NCBI GenBank assembly: GCA_934045905.1
Contig: OW203769.1
Location: 1,116,001 to 1,180,000, forward strand
DNA: 64,000 bases
Direction: 5' to 3'
From: Leuctra nigra
Taxonomy: Eukaryota; Arthropoda; Insecta; Plecoptera; Leuctridae
In this document: in pieces, positions 56,038 through 64,000 of the stretch
How the letters are laid out: each line of letters begins with the position of its first letter
How positions within the stretch are numbered: the first letter of the stretch is position 1
Notes under the pieces: model-generated
What the model was told of the DNA's origin: nothing
Seen by the model: only the letters and a program-made list of their open reading frames with translations
Database searches by the model: none
Made by a program: the position numbers and the translations under genes

Positions 56038-58287
56038 ATGACGCGAGCCGACATAGTAGAAGATATTTATACGATAAGTGAAGACGATGATCTTCCCGCT
56101 GATCTTCCCGAACCGATCAAGATTGCAGACTTGAAAGTAGGACCGAAGATTACTGAAACTGAAAAATCAGAACTTTTGGAACTAGTTAATACGTATCGTG
56201 ACTGTTTTGCTACAAACATGCATGAACTAGGCTGCACAAACATTGTAAAAATGGAGATTCTTGAACAAGAAGGAAGTAAACCCGTAGCTTCTAGACCGTA
56301 CAAGACTACTGCACAAGAACGCGACGAGATAAACAAGATCGTAAAGGAGTGGAAGCAAAACGGAATAGTTACCGATACTCGTTCCCCGTATGCTAGTCCT
56401 GTTCTATTAGTCCGAAAGAAAACAGGTGAATATCGTATGGTAGTTGACTATCGCCGTTTGAACCTCCAGACCGTCAAGATGAAATTTGCCCTTCCGAACG
56501 TAGACGACATGTTGGAACGTCTATCGAACAGTAAGATGTATGCTGTACTTGATCTCGCACATGGATATCTGCAAATTCCGTTAGCAGATTCTGCAAAGGA
56601 GAAAACCGCCTTTGTAACGCCAGATACAACCGGTCAGTTCGAACGCATGATGTTTGGTTTGACCAATGCTCCTAGTGAATTTCAACGTGCCATGAACATA
56701 GCGTTAGGAGATTTGCGTAACACGATTGCTCTCTGTTATCTGGACGATATATTGATCCCTGCGTCATCTTGGACCGAAATGATCCAGCGTTTAACACTTG
56801 TTTTTGCCGCATTGCAAAAAGCCGGTTTGACTTGCAAATTGTCAAAATGTGAATTTGGAAAGGAAGAGATTGACTACCTGGGATTTGTAATTTCGACGAA
56901 TCACCTTAAGCCAGGCAATCGTAAGTTAATCGCAATTGAAGAGTTTCCAAAGCCGAAGAACGTTCACGAGATACGGCGTTGGTTAGGTTTGACAGGTTTC
57001 TTTCGTCGTTTTATTCCGCATTACGCACGAATAGCCGAACCGTTATCAAGACTAACTCGGAAAAGTGAAGCTTTTGTATGGAATACTGAACAAGACCAAG
57101 CATTCGATGATCTAAAAAGCGCATTAGTATCGAAACCGACTCTGATGTTGTACAACCCTGCAGCCCGAACGGAAGTTCACACCGACGCTTCAGCAGATGG
57201 CTTGGGAGGGATGCTACTTCAAGAAGGCACTGATGGAAAACTGCATCTAGTGTATTGTGTCTCGAAGAAGACAACGTCTGTAGAACACAACTATCATTCG
57301 TCAAAACTAGAACTCATGGCAATAGTCTGGACATTGGATAGACTGCGTCAATTTCTGTTGCCCCTCGAGTTCACAATCATAACGGATTGTCAATCACTTG
57401 TCTACATGAATACTCACAAGACCCTGAACCCGCAAATTGCACGTTGGTACAATCTGATCCAAGAGTTTAATATTCGAGAGATTCGTCATCGCCCTGGTAT
57501 TAAAATGAATCACGTCGACGCATTGAGTCGCGCTCCGTCCGAAGAAGCAACCGACACAATGGAGAACATTATTGAATCACGATTCGATGTGTTCTTGACA
57601 CTGAACACAGAAGACCACGTCCTTATGATTCAGCATGGAGACGCCGATCTGCAAGAATTGATAAGAATCTTGAAGAAAGAAGATGAAGAACGAACATCAC
57701 AAGAACAAGATCGCGTGAAGCACTTCAAACTACAGAATGACCGACTGTACAGAATCGTAACGAACAAAGATGGAACAACTCGATATCTTTACGTCATGCC
57801 TAAATCGATGAGAAAAAGTCTTGCTGTTAAATTTCATGACCTTTCTGGACATTTTTCAGTAGATCGAGTAGTCGCAAGAATCACTGAGCTGTACTGGTTT
57901 GCCTACATCCGCAGATACATCCGACAACACATCCACATGTGCGCGGAGTGCATACTGTACAAGAGTAGAGGAGGTAAGACACCAGGACTTCTGCATCCGA
58001 TTCCACCTGGTAAGCGACCATTTGCTACAATCCATTTGGACCATTTAGGCCCCTTTATCAAAAGCTCAAAAGGAAACCAAGAACTTCTTGTATTAACTGA
58101 CAATTTAACAAAATTTGTCAAGCTATATCCACTGAGAGACACTTCAGTGAAGAATGTTTTACGTTCAATGGAAGAATTTGTCATGGACAAAGGTTACCCG
58201 ACCAGAGTAATAACAGATCGAGGATCATGTTTCACTGCTCAGAAATTCACAGATTTTTGTGAGCACAATGGGATTATCACACTCTAA
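56038..58287 (+). CDS. Pol (RT, RNase H, integrase N-terminal and core) of the Ty3/Gypsy element, truncated
   Basis: 749 codons in the gag frame. RT spans roughly residues 80-260, with the DLAHGYLQIPL motif near 172 and the catalytic Y-L-D-D at 234. RNase H starts near 382 (TDASADGLGG) with the later E and D and a DALSR end. Integrase follows with an HHCC finger (H-x4-H near 600, C-A-E-C near 635), the first catalytic D in HLDHLGPF near 668 and the second in TDRGS near 727. The frame stops at 58285, between the second D and the catalytic E, so this product cannot integrate DNA. Confidence 0.88.
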   Translation: MTRADIVEDIYTISEDDDLPADLPEPIKIADLKVGPKITETEKSELLELVNTYRDCFATNMHELGCTNIVKMEILEQEGSKPVASRPYKTTAQERDEINKIVKEWKQNGIVTDTRSPYASPVLLVRKKTGEYRMVVDYRRLNLQTVKMKFALPNVDDMLERLSNSKMYAVLDLAHGYLQIPLADSAKEKTAFVTPDTTGQFERMMFGLTNAPSEFQRAMNIALGDLRNTIALCYLDDILIPASSWTEMIQRLTLVFAALQKAGLTCKLSKCEFGKEEIDYLGFVISTNHLKPGNRKLIAIEEFPKPKNVHEIRRWLGLTGFFRRFIPHYARIAEPLSRLTRKSEAFVWNTEQDQAFDDLKSALVSKPTLMLYNPAARTEVHTDASADGLGGMLLQEGTDGKLHLVYCVSKKTTSVEHNYHSSKLELMAIVWTLDRLRQFLLPLEFTIITDCQSLVYMNTHKTLNPQIARWYNLIQEFNIREIRHRPGIKMNHVDALSRAPSEEATDTMENIIESRFDVFLTLNTEDHVLMIQHGDADLQELIRILKKEDEERTSQEQDRVKHFKLQNDRLYRIVTNKDGTTRYLYVMPKSMRKSLAVKFHDLSGHFSVDRVVARITELYWFAYIRRYIRQHIHMCAECILYKSRGGKTPGLLHPIPPGKRPFATIHLDHLGPFIKSSKGNQELLVLTDNLTKFVKLYPLRDTSVKNVLRSMEEFVMDKGYPTRVITDRGSCFTAQKFTDFCEHNGIITL

Positions 58288-58970
58288 ATTCGCCGAGACA
58301 TCCACACGGAAATGGTCAGGTAGAGCGTGTTAATCGTACTCTAATACCACTGATCTCCATCGCGATTGAGGATCATGCTCAACGAGATTGGGACAAAAGC
58401 ATCAAGAGAATCGAGAGAGACGTGAACACCGCCGCCAACAAAACCACCGGTAAGAGTCCCTTTGAACTCCTGCATGGTTATTCGCCGATATTTCATGATG
58501 GGCTTCTGAGGACCCTGACGACTGATGATCAGTACGACACCTGGCAAAGTTCCGCTGAACTACAAACGTCAGCCCGAGCAAGAATTATTGAAATGCAAGG
58601 TGACATGAAGGATCGTTATGACAAGCGACATTTCGTAGGAATCAAGTACGTACCGGGAGAAATTGTATTTATGAAGAAAGCCCCAACAGCAACAGGACAA
58701 CCGACAAAAACGCAAGCAAAGTATCGCGGACCCCTAGTGATAACAGCAGTATTGCCGGGAGATACATACAAAGTTGCGGATTTGGAAGAAGGAAAAACAG
58801 GCTATTTTTATAGTTCAACTGCACATGTTTCTCAGTTGAAGCCTTGGAAGAATGAATGTATGGAGGAAGAAAATGAAAGTGAAGAAGAAGACGACGTAGA
58901 AACTAATCCAGTAAATGAAAAGCGCGTTCGTAGACAGCCAGATTATTTGAAAGATTATGTTAATGATTAA
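58288..58970 (+). pseudogene. Integrase C-terminal part, displaced by a frameshift
   Basis: A second frame takes over at about 58275, carrying the S-P-R-H-P and G-x-V-E-R catalytic-E region, then KTTGKSPFELLHGY (the usual post-core motif) and a basic/GPF-like tail ending at 58968-58970. The displacement fits loss of one base near 58270-58276. It would need a frameshift to be made as part of Pol. Confidence 0.8.
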
Positions 58971-59058
58971 TTTGATTATTTTATTGTGTTTAACTTCATA
59001 ATTTGTAAAACTGGACATGTTTTCTTGATCGAGGTCGATCAATTTCAGGTTGGCCGAG

Positions 59059-59316
59059 TGTTAGCTATTAATGTTGGCCAGACTGTATGTCGATAAAGTA
59101 GTTCATGTGTTTGTTAGGTTTGCAAGCTGTAGTAATTTTAAAGAACAAAAGAAGAGAGAAAAGTTAATTGTTGGAAGTTGTCTTGAAATGGAAGTTTGAT
59201 AAGATGTAATGTCCTTGTGAAATTAAACTATAATAATTATATAAATACCGATGTAATTATTATTCGACGCCCAAAAACCGTAAAGGAAACTGTAGCCCGA
59301 TAGTAAGCCTTTAACA
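59059..59316 (+). repeat. 3' LTR
   Basis: 258 bp, same ends as the 5' LTR and followed by the duplicated target CAAG. The 40 bases before it (CTTGATCGAGGTCGATCAAT and then TTCAGGTTGGCCGAG) contain no recognisable polypurine tract. Confidence 0.95.
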
Positions 59317-59349
59317 CAAGTTGTATGCTTCAAGTGTCTTTTAATTCAG

Positions 59350-59427
59350 GAAGGACGGCCGCGGGAATCGAACCCGGGCCTCCGGAATACAAGTTCAGAG
59401 CGTTACCACTCAGCCAACCAGTTCCGT
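59350..59427 (-). mobile_element. SINE head (tRNA-related), inverted fragment
   Basis: The minus strand has GGCTGAGTGGTAACGCTCTG and the B-box GGTTCGATTCCCGC, matching the head of the SINE at 40935, but it is separated from and inverted relative to the body at 59655-59863. Confidence 0.7.
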
Positions 59428-59654
59428 AAAGTATTCAGCTTTGTTTTGTTTCATCAGCAATGGAACAATTTGAATTTTCCTCCGAGGGCGGACATTATGT
59501 TGGGACGTTGACGGGTCAGAAAATAAACGTATTTGTATGGAGGTAATCGATGTATTTTTGTAACGAGAGTGATGTTTTCTCTTAATATAAAAATTCTCCG
59601 GAGCCTATATTGCTCAGAAAACCACCAAAATTATAAGATATGACTGAAGGATAA

Positions 59655-59863
59655 GACTTCCTGACTGGGTTTTTTTCGTGGTATTCCCTCAGTCGACAGG
59701 CAAATGCTGGGAAGGTACCCTACTAATAGGCCACGACCGCCTCCTTCCACCTTCCATCCTTGCTTCTCTTCATCATTATCTCCCAACCATCATCATAATC
59801 ATTCATCCGTCGCCATAAGCCTCGCTGCAGAACAGTGCGACGTTAAGCCCCAGACAAAAATAT
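59655..59863 (+). mobile_element. SINE body
   Basis: Starts at CCTGACTGGGTTTTTTTCGT and runs through AGGCAAATGCTGGGAAGGTA to GTGCGACGTTAAGCCCCAGA, about 90% like 41015-41220, without its tRNA head. A reverse fragment of the tail (TTTAACGTCGCACTGTTTTG) lies at about 59920-59940. Confidence 0.75.
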
Positions 59864-59968
59864 ACCTAAGATATGGCCAAAAGCACTTTTTTCATTTTTT
59901 TCATTTTATTTTAATAGTGTTTAACGTCGCACTGTTTTGCAACTTGGAGATTTACGTCGCGTAACATT

Positions 59969-60601
59969 TCTGTGCCTTAGAGGTAGAAGGGCGGAAGTCC
60001 GGTATCTCGATTTTGCTTTGCACTTCTGGAATGATGTGATCAAGATATCAATTGTCATTTGACTGATGTCAACAAATACAGTGATATTTAGGACTAGGAT
60101 GTTTAGGACCTATGAAACGTCCAAAAAGGCAGCAAATAGTACTTTAAAACTATTAAAAAGTACCACAAAATCCCGAAAAAGGAGCAATGAAATTTTATGC
60201 TTTGTAATATTCGTCAACATATTATTCGATTAATTTTTTTAGGAGTTGAATTTAGAGTAAGATGTTAAAATCTTTATGTATGTGTCAATGTGTCAAGTAT
60301 CGTTGTTGGTCATCCAAGTGGAGGATGGACATTTTGTGAAGACATTAATGAGAAAAAGACATTTTCAGGCAAAATGAAACACATATTTTTGAAACCAGGA
60401 ACACATGAAACATATTTATTTGTCATTTTCAGAAGTGTCTGAACAAAAAAATAAGAAAGGATATGTCCTAAACATCCTAGCCTAGTTATATTGAATCATT
60501 CTCTTACAAATGACTCATGTCACCATAACAAATATGATTAGATGAAGACAGAATTACTAATAATTCAATGGACATGTGCCCTTCTACCTCTGAGATACAG
60601 A
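59969..60601. mobile_element. MITE with 24-bp TIRs (TCTGT...AGAGGTAGAAGGGC)
   Basis: TCTGTGCCTTAGAGGTAGAA... at the left and ...TTCTACCTCTGAGATACAGA at the right are inverted copies with five mismatches. Solo ends occur near 16488 and 37684. The interior is AT-rich with no transposase. Target duplication unclear. Confidence 0.6.
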
Positions 60602-60905
60602 TGCTGTTAGTGACTATTTACTCACTTCTCATTCTTCTTAGTGTTCGAGTGTCTTCTCATGATACTGCGAATTTATTTTTTTGGGTGATTTTTTTTCTAA
60701 AAGTTATTGAGATGGTTACCGGGGTTACTGTTTTGAGAACATTGTTATTTAAGAATATTGGGAAAACCGTGATGTAGATATTGACAACAATAACATTATG
60801 TTATTTTGGAAGTTACATTTTCTGTTGAGATGGTGTGATTTACGATGTCAACAATATTAACAACAGGCAGTCATTGGAATAATTTTTTCTGTTAAACACA
60901 CAATT

Positions 60906-61460
60906 TTTTTTTTTTTTTATTTATTGATCACACAAGAAATAATATTACAAAACACTTTTTTATGCACACAAAAATAGCCCTACTAAGTCAATCCGACTTA
61001 TCAGTAGGTTTTATAACTAACAAATAATATTCACAACAAATGCATGTCGATTCAAGACATTGAGAAAATAAACAACATATTATAATTCTAAAGTTATGAG
61101 AGAAGAAAAAATAAATAATATAATATATATAGATTGATGCGATACATAGATATATATAGATCATATAACACACAATGAAGAAGAGCATAGTCATTTGCAT
61201 AGTAATTTCACTAGGTATTAGGTATTATACATTGAAATAGGCAGCCACCCAAAGACATCTAATCTTGAGAAAAAAGTATATTGTAAACAGTATTCTTTTA
61301 TTTTAAATTATTATATATTAAGAAATAGCCAGTTCTTTAATTCCCTTTTGAATTGAGAAAAAGTCTCTAAATTCTTTAGATCGTCCGGTAACTCAATCAA
61401 AATAGTAGGCCCACACTTATTAATATAGTTTGGAGTAAAATATGTAATTTTCGTCTGTAG
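60906..61460 (-). mobile_element. LINE 3' end remnant with poly-A tail
   Basis: The plus strand opens with a T-run at about 60906-60918 (a reversed poly-A tail). Minus-strand 61450-61330 encodes YINKCGPTILIELPDDLKNL ETFSQFKRELKNWL, the terminal helix region of Jockey/CR1-like RTs (compare LPPSLQNLEKFKTVKKAIKE at 33.7 kb). The 3' UTR follows. Confidence 0.6.
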
Positions 61461-61665
61461 TCTTGTATTCTGTGAATGCCAAAAAAATACTTAGTTTAAA
61501 AAACTAAGTTTAAAATCTTTAAAATACTGTTTAAAATACTGTTTAAAATACTTAGTTATAGTTTTTAAGATATTATGTAAAATCCCTTACCCGACATTGT
61601 TGGAAAGATTGGAATAAAATAAAAATAAAACACTATATGAAGGGATGTGCGTTGTGAAAAATATC

Positions 61666-61738
61666 CGACCGAACCGGGGCTCGAACCCGGGACCTCTCAC
61701 TTGCCGGGCGAGAGCTCTACCAACTGAGCTACCCGATC
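61666..61738 (-). tRNA. tRNA-Ala(GGC)-like gene, left arm
   Basis: Same sequence as the right-arm unit in the opposite orientation: acceptor GATCGGG/TTCGGTC, D-arm GCTCAGTTGGTAGAGC, anticodon stem CTCGC/GTGAG with loop CCGGCAA, T-arm CCGGG TTCGAGC CCCGG. C replaces the near-universal U33 and the acceptor relies on three G-U pairs, so it may be a tRNA-derived repeat rather than a working tRNA. Confidence 0.45.
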
Positions 61739-61874
61739 GGACGGACGGACACTTGACACAACGCACTGATGAGGGTTAGATGAGGGCTTGTAATGTCCAA
61801 TCATTACCTTCATTCCATTCTCCTAGGAGATCTCTAACCCTCATCAGTGCGTTGTGTCAAGTGTCCGTCCGTCC

Positions 61875-61947
61875 GATCGGGTAGCTCAGTTGGTAGAGCT
61901 CTCGCCCGGCAAGTGAGAGGTCCCGGGTTCGAGCCCCGGTTCGGTCG
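61875..61947 (+). tRNA. tRNA-Ala(GGC)-like gene, right arm
   Basis: All four stems pair, with internal promoter A-box TAGCTCAGTTGG and B-box GGTTCGAGCCC. The anticodon by position is GGC. No intron or encoded CCA. Same caveats as its mirror copy (C33, wobble-rich acceptor). Confidence 0.45.
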
Positions 61948-62250
61948 GATATTTTTCACAACGCACATCCCTTCATATCATCCTGACTCCATGGAAGTTT
62001 TCCACAGAAACCTACATTCTCAAATAAAACACTGTTTGTGAACTCCTTAGCTAACGCCAACCATTATAGGGCGAATCTATAAACAATAAAAATGAGAGAA
62101 TCGAAATAGGGATTTCAATCCTTTTCATAGCTATTGTTCTGATACCAAGAAAAATGCATTATTTTCGATTTTGTTGAGGTACTATAGTTAACCCTTGAAA
62201 ACCAAAAATCGCAAAGAAAATCATTTTCAATGTTGGTGTCATAATACATA

Positions 62251-62530
62251 CTAGGAAAACGCTCGTGTAACGCGTTGATGAGTGAGCACGGATACGCGCA
62301 ACAGCTCGAACCGAAATTCTGCCAATCGAAAACGTCATTGCCAATAATTCTAGAATTTCGGCACAGACTTATATAAAAATCTCATAAATTCCTAAAATAT
62401 TGTCAAATAACCATGCAAAGTTTTAAGTTGATCGATTGAACCTTTATGATTGAACGGTTCCGAGTTAATTTTCAAAAATCACAGGATCTCATTCAAAAAA
62501 TATACCTGGGGCCACTCATATGATATAATT
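62251..62530 (-). mobile_element. Helitron-like repeat (second family), 3' end, minus orientation
   Basis: On the minus strand, ATCGATCAACTTAAAACTTT, GTTGCGCGTATCCGTGCTCA and CAACGCGTTACACGAGCGTT lead to a CCTAG terminus at 62251 followed by T. Confidence 0.5.
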
Positions 62531-62541
62531 GTGTGTATACA

Positions 62542-63672
62542 ATATCCCAGAAAAAAACACTCCGTGTAAAAAAGGCAGCCAAGTCTCTTTACTTAAAAAA
62601 AATCAACACCGAAAAGGAGTGATATCAAAAAAGGAGCCAAGTCAATGACATTTCCAAATATTTAATCGTATCTTTGAAATAAAAGTATAAACACCGAGAA
62701 ATACTTTACAAAAGGACTTGGCGCATCGTTTTTTTAAAGACATCATTCTATCCTAAAAGTGGAAAGATGATTAACAAGTAGGTACATATTCCTCTTTTTA
62801 TTTGAGCCAGTATCTATGAATCAAGCTACTTTTGGTAATGGCTATTTTATAATTTTGTAATGGCGATAGAAGAAAGATGTCATGCTGTAATAGAAGTAAT
62901 AATAAGGGAGGTAGAATTAAATAACAAGGAAGTGGGCTCATATATATTCTTATAGCACTGTTAATATGGTGATATTAGAAGGATATCTTTTCATAATTTG
63001 ATCATGACTGAGGGAAATCATGAAAAGTTGTCAAATAATTACTAACTATTTATAGAACACTATTATATTATGGAAGTATATTATTATGGTATATATTATA
63101 CCATTATATGGTATATATTATACCATTATATGGTATATATTATTATGGTTTTAATAGTTGTTCAATGTGACTTCACTGTGTACTTTATGAAATGTATTGT
63201 TATAAAATGTGGATTAATAGAAATGTATTTCATTGTGAGAAGGTGTAACGCATGAGACTTAATTATGTTGACCACGAATCAATAATATGAAGATAACTAT
63301 TGTGTATTTATAGAAAACATAGGCAACAAGTTTCATCGCGTACATATTCAAATAGAAAATATTTTACAGTAGGTATGTAGGTATAATATGTAATTGAAAG
63401 TTGTGTCCCTATTATTCTAAAAATTCTAAATTACGGTTGTATATAAATGGCATATGCTTATGAATAGAAAAATGTCTTTAAAAAAACGATGCGCCAAGTC
63501 CTTTTGTAAAGTATTTCTCGGTGTTTATACTTTTATTTCAAAGATACGATTAAATATTTGGAAATGTCATTGACTTGGCTCCTTTTTTGATATCACTCCT
63601 TTTCGGTGTTGATTTTTTTTAAGTAAAGAGACTTGGCTGCCTTTTTTACACGGAGTGTTTTTTTCTGGGATA
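62542..63672. mobile_element. Foldback element, ~210-bp arms, copy 2
   Basis: Arms 62542-62752 and 63463-63672 are reverse complements, starting TATCCCAGAAAAAAACACTC, and share the arm sequence of copy 1 at 18459-19589. The roughly 710-base core is unrelated to copy 1's core and includes a palindromic tandem repeat at 63083-63153. Confidence 0.8.
63083..63153. repeat. Three tandem copies of a self-complementary ~24-mer
   Basis: TATGGTATATATTATACCAT is repeated three times with short ATTA joints; each unit can fold on itself. Confidence 0.85.
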
Positions 63673-64000
63673 TCACTTCTTTTGTTAGTTTATTCATACA
63701 GCTTGTAGCACATGTCCGAGCAAGGACTACTTTCTTTAAAAAAATACGCCTCAACCGATTAGGATAGGTACTAAGAAATTACAATCGGTCCAGCCGTTTT
63801 CGATATATTATAACGTCCCTTCCGGTTTTGAAATGAAGGCCATAATTAATGTAAAATTGCATAATTTGATTGCAATCGGTACAGCCGTTTTCGATATATT
63901 ATAACGTCCCTTCCGGTTTTGAAATGGCGGCCGAAAATAATGTCGTCTTGAATTCATAATTATTAGTCATACTATTTCCAAAATTTGGTTGCAATCGGTA
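63673..64000 (-). repeat. ETS/CRE-module repeat family, decayed, running off the window
   Basis: Inverted relative to 18360-18458 (blocks CAGCTTGTAGCACATGTCCG and AAAAAATACGCCTCAACCGA). It then shows ACCGGAAGGGACGTTATAAT twice, a decayed form of the CCGGAAGTGACGTCAT module. Confidence 0.65.

Larger units (their letters stand above)
53964..59316 (+). mobile_element. Ty3/Gypsy LTR retrotransposon, young but disrupted
   Basis: Two 258-bp LTRs with TG...CA ends bracket gag-protease and pol (RT, RNase H, integrase), and the 4-bp target duplication CAAG flanks both sides (53960-53963 and 59317-59320). The LTRs differ at one base by eye (T/A near 54159 vs 59254), so insertion is recent. The domain order RT-RNase H-integrase defines Ty3/Gypsy (Metaviridae). 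There is no env-like ORF. Two lesions interrupt the polyprotein: a TAA between protease and RT, and a single-base frameshift inside the integrase core. Confidence 0.92.
61635..61978. repeat. Perfect 146-bp inverted repeat with 52-bp spacer, one tRNA-like gene per arm
   Basis: Arm 61635-61780 is the exact reverse complement of 61833-61978 with no mismatch by eye. Identity continues about 30-70 bases beyond each tRNA-like unit. The spacer is unrelated AT-rich DNA. Confidence 0.95.

Noticed and set aside
61847..62041. 64-codon frame over the right palindrome arm
   Set aside because: Translation of the tRNA-like sequence (GSSVGRALARQVRGPGFEPR), a common annotation artefact.

Overview
The window reads as a TE-rich, AT-rich insect nuclear scaffold. 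The best host-gene evidence is (i) five consecutive exons of an insect odorant receptor (OR) gene on the + strand, a superfamily confined to insects, and (ii) one exon of a GILT-type thiol reductase on the - strand with the family's C-x-H-G-x2-E-C-x2-N-x4-C signature. Long introns, splice-site logic, tRNA-derived SINEs, several non-LTR lineages, Helitron-like ends and many TIR elements all fit an insect; a hemipteran is plausible but not proven. No bacterial operons, CRISPR arrays or rRNA genes were seen.

Layout. 0-12.7 kb: Helitron-like repeat; a TIR element carrying CCGGAAGTGACG-type modules; two copies of an R4/Dong-like non-LTR retrotransposon abutting ATT/TAA microsatellites; between them the GILT exon with a 7-unit tandem array at its acceptor side; two foldback elements. 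12.7-20.7 kb: mostly non-coding, a dense array of overlapping ETS/CRE motifs, and a foldback element. 20.7-26.6 kb: a HARBI1-like exon, Helitron-like repeats, a heptad-repeat protein split by one in-frame stop, and a tRNA-like hairpin. 26.6-34.6 kb: AT-rich DNA, a TTAA-flanked MITE, a 425-bp tandem duplication, and a nested set in which one LINE carries a TTAA MITE inside its RNase H domain and a second LINE further on. 34.7-35.1 kb: candidate alternative exons sharing a duplicated splice acceptor. 39-43 kb: foldback element, SINE, LINE remnant. 44.9-50.3 kb: the OR gene, with a hAT-like MITE and a LINE fragment in one intron and an 8-unit tandem array at the acceptor side of its penultimate exon. 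53.5-59.3 kb: a candidate exon and a young Ty3/Gypsy LTR retrotransposon with near-identical 258-bp LTRs and a 4-bp TSD. 59.3-64 kb: SINE pieces, MITE, LINE tail, a perfect 146-bp palindrome with two tRNA-Ala-like genes, and a second foldback element.

The most unusual observation is that two unrelated host genes (OR and GILT) have the same architecture: the 3' end of an intron plus the first part of the following exon has been tandemly multiplied (8 x 119 bp and 7 x 106 bp). Every upstream unit has its own acceptor or acceptor-like site. Only the last unit opens into the complete exon; in the units I translated, splicing to an upstream copy reaches a stop at the duplication junction. At 34.9 kb a third locus has a duplicated acceptor segment. 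All functional statements are inferred from reading the sequence; no database search was available.
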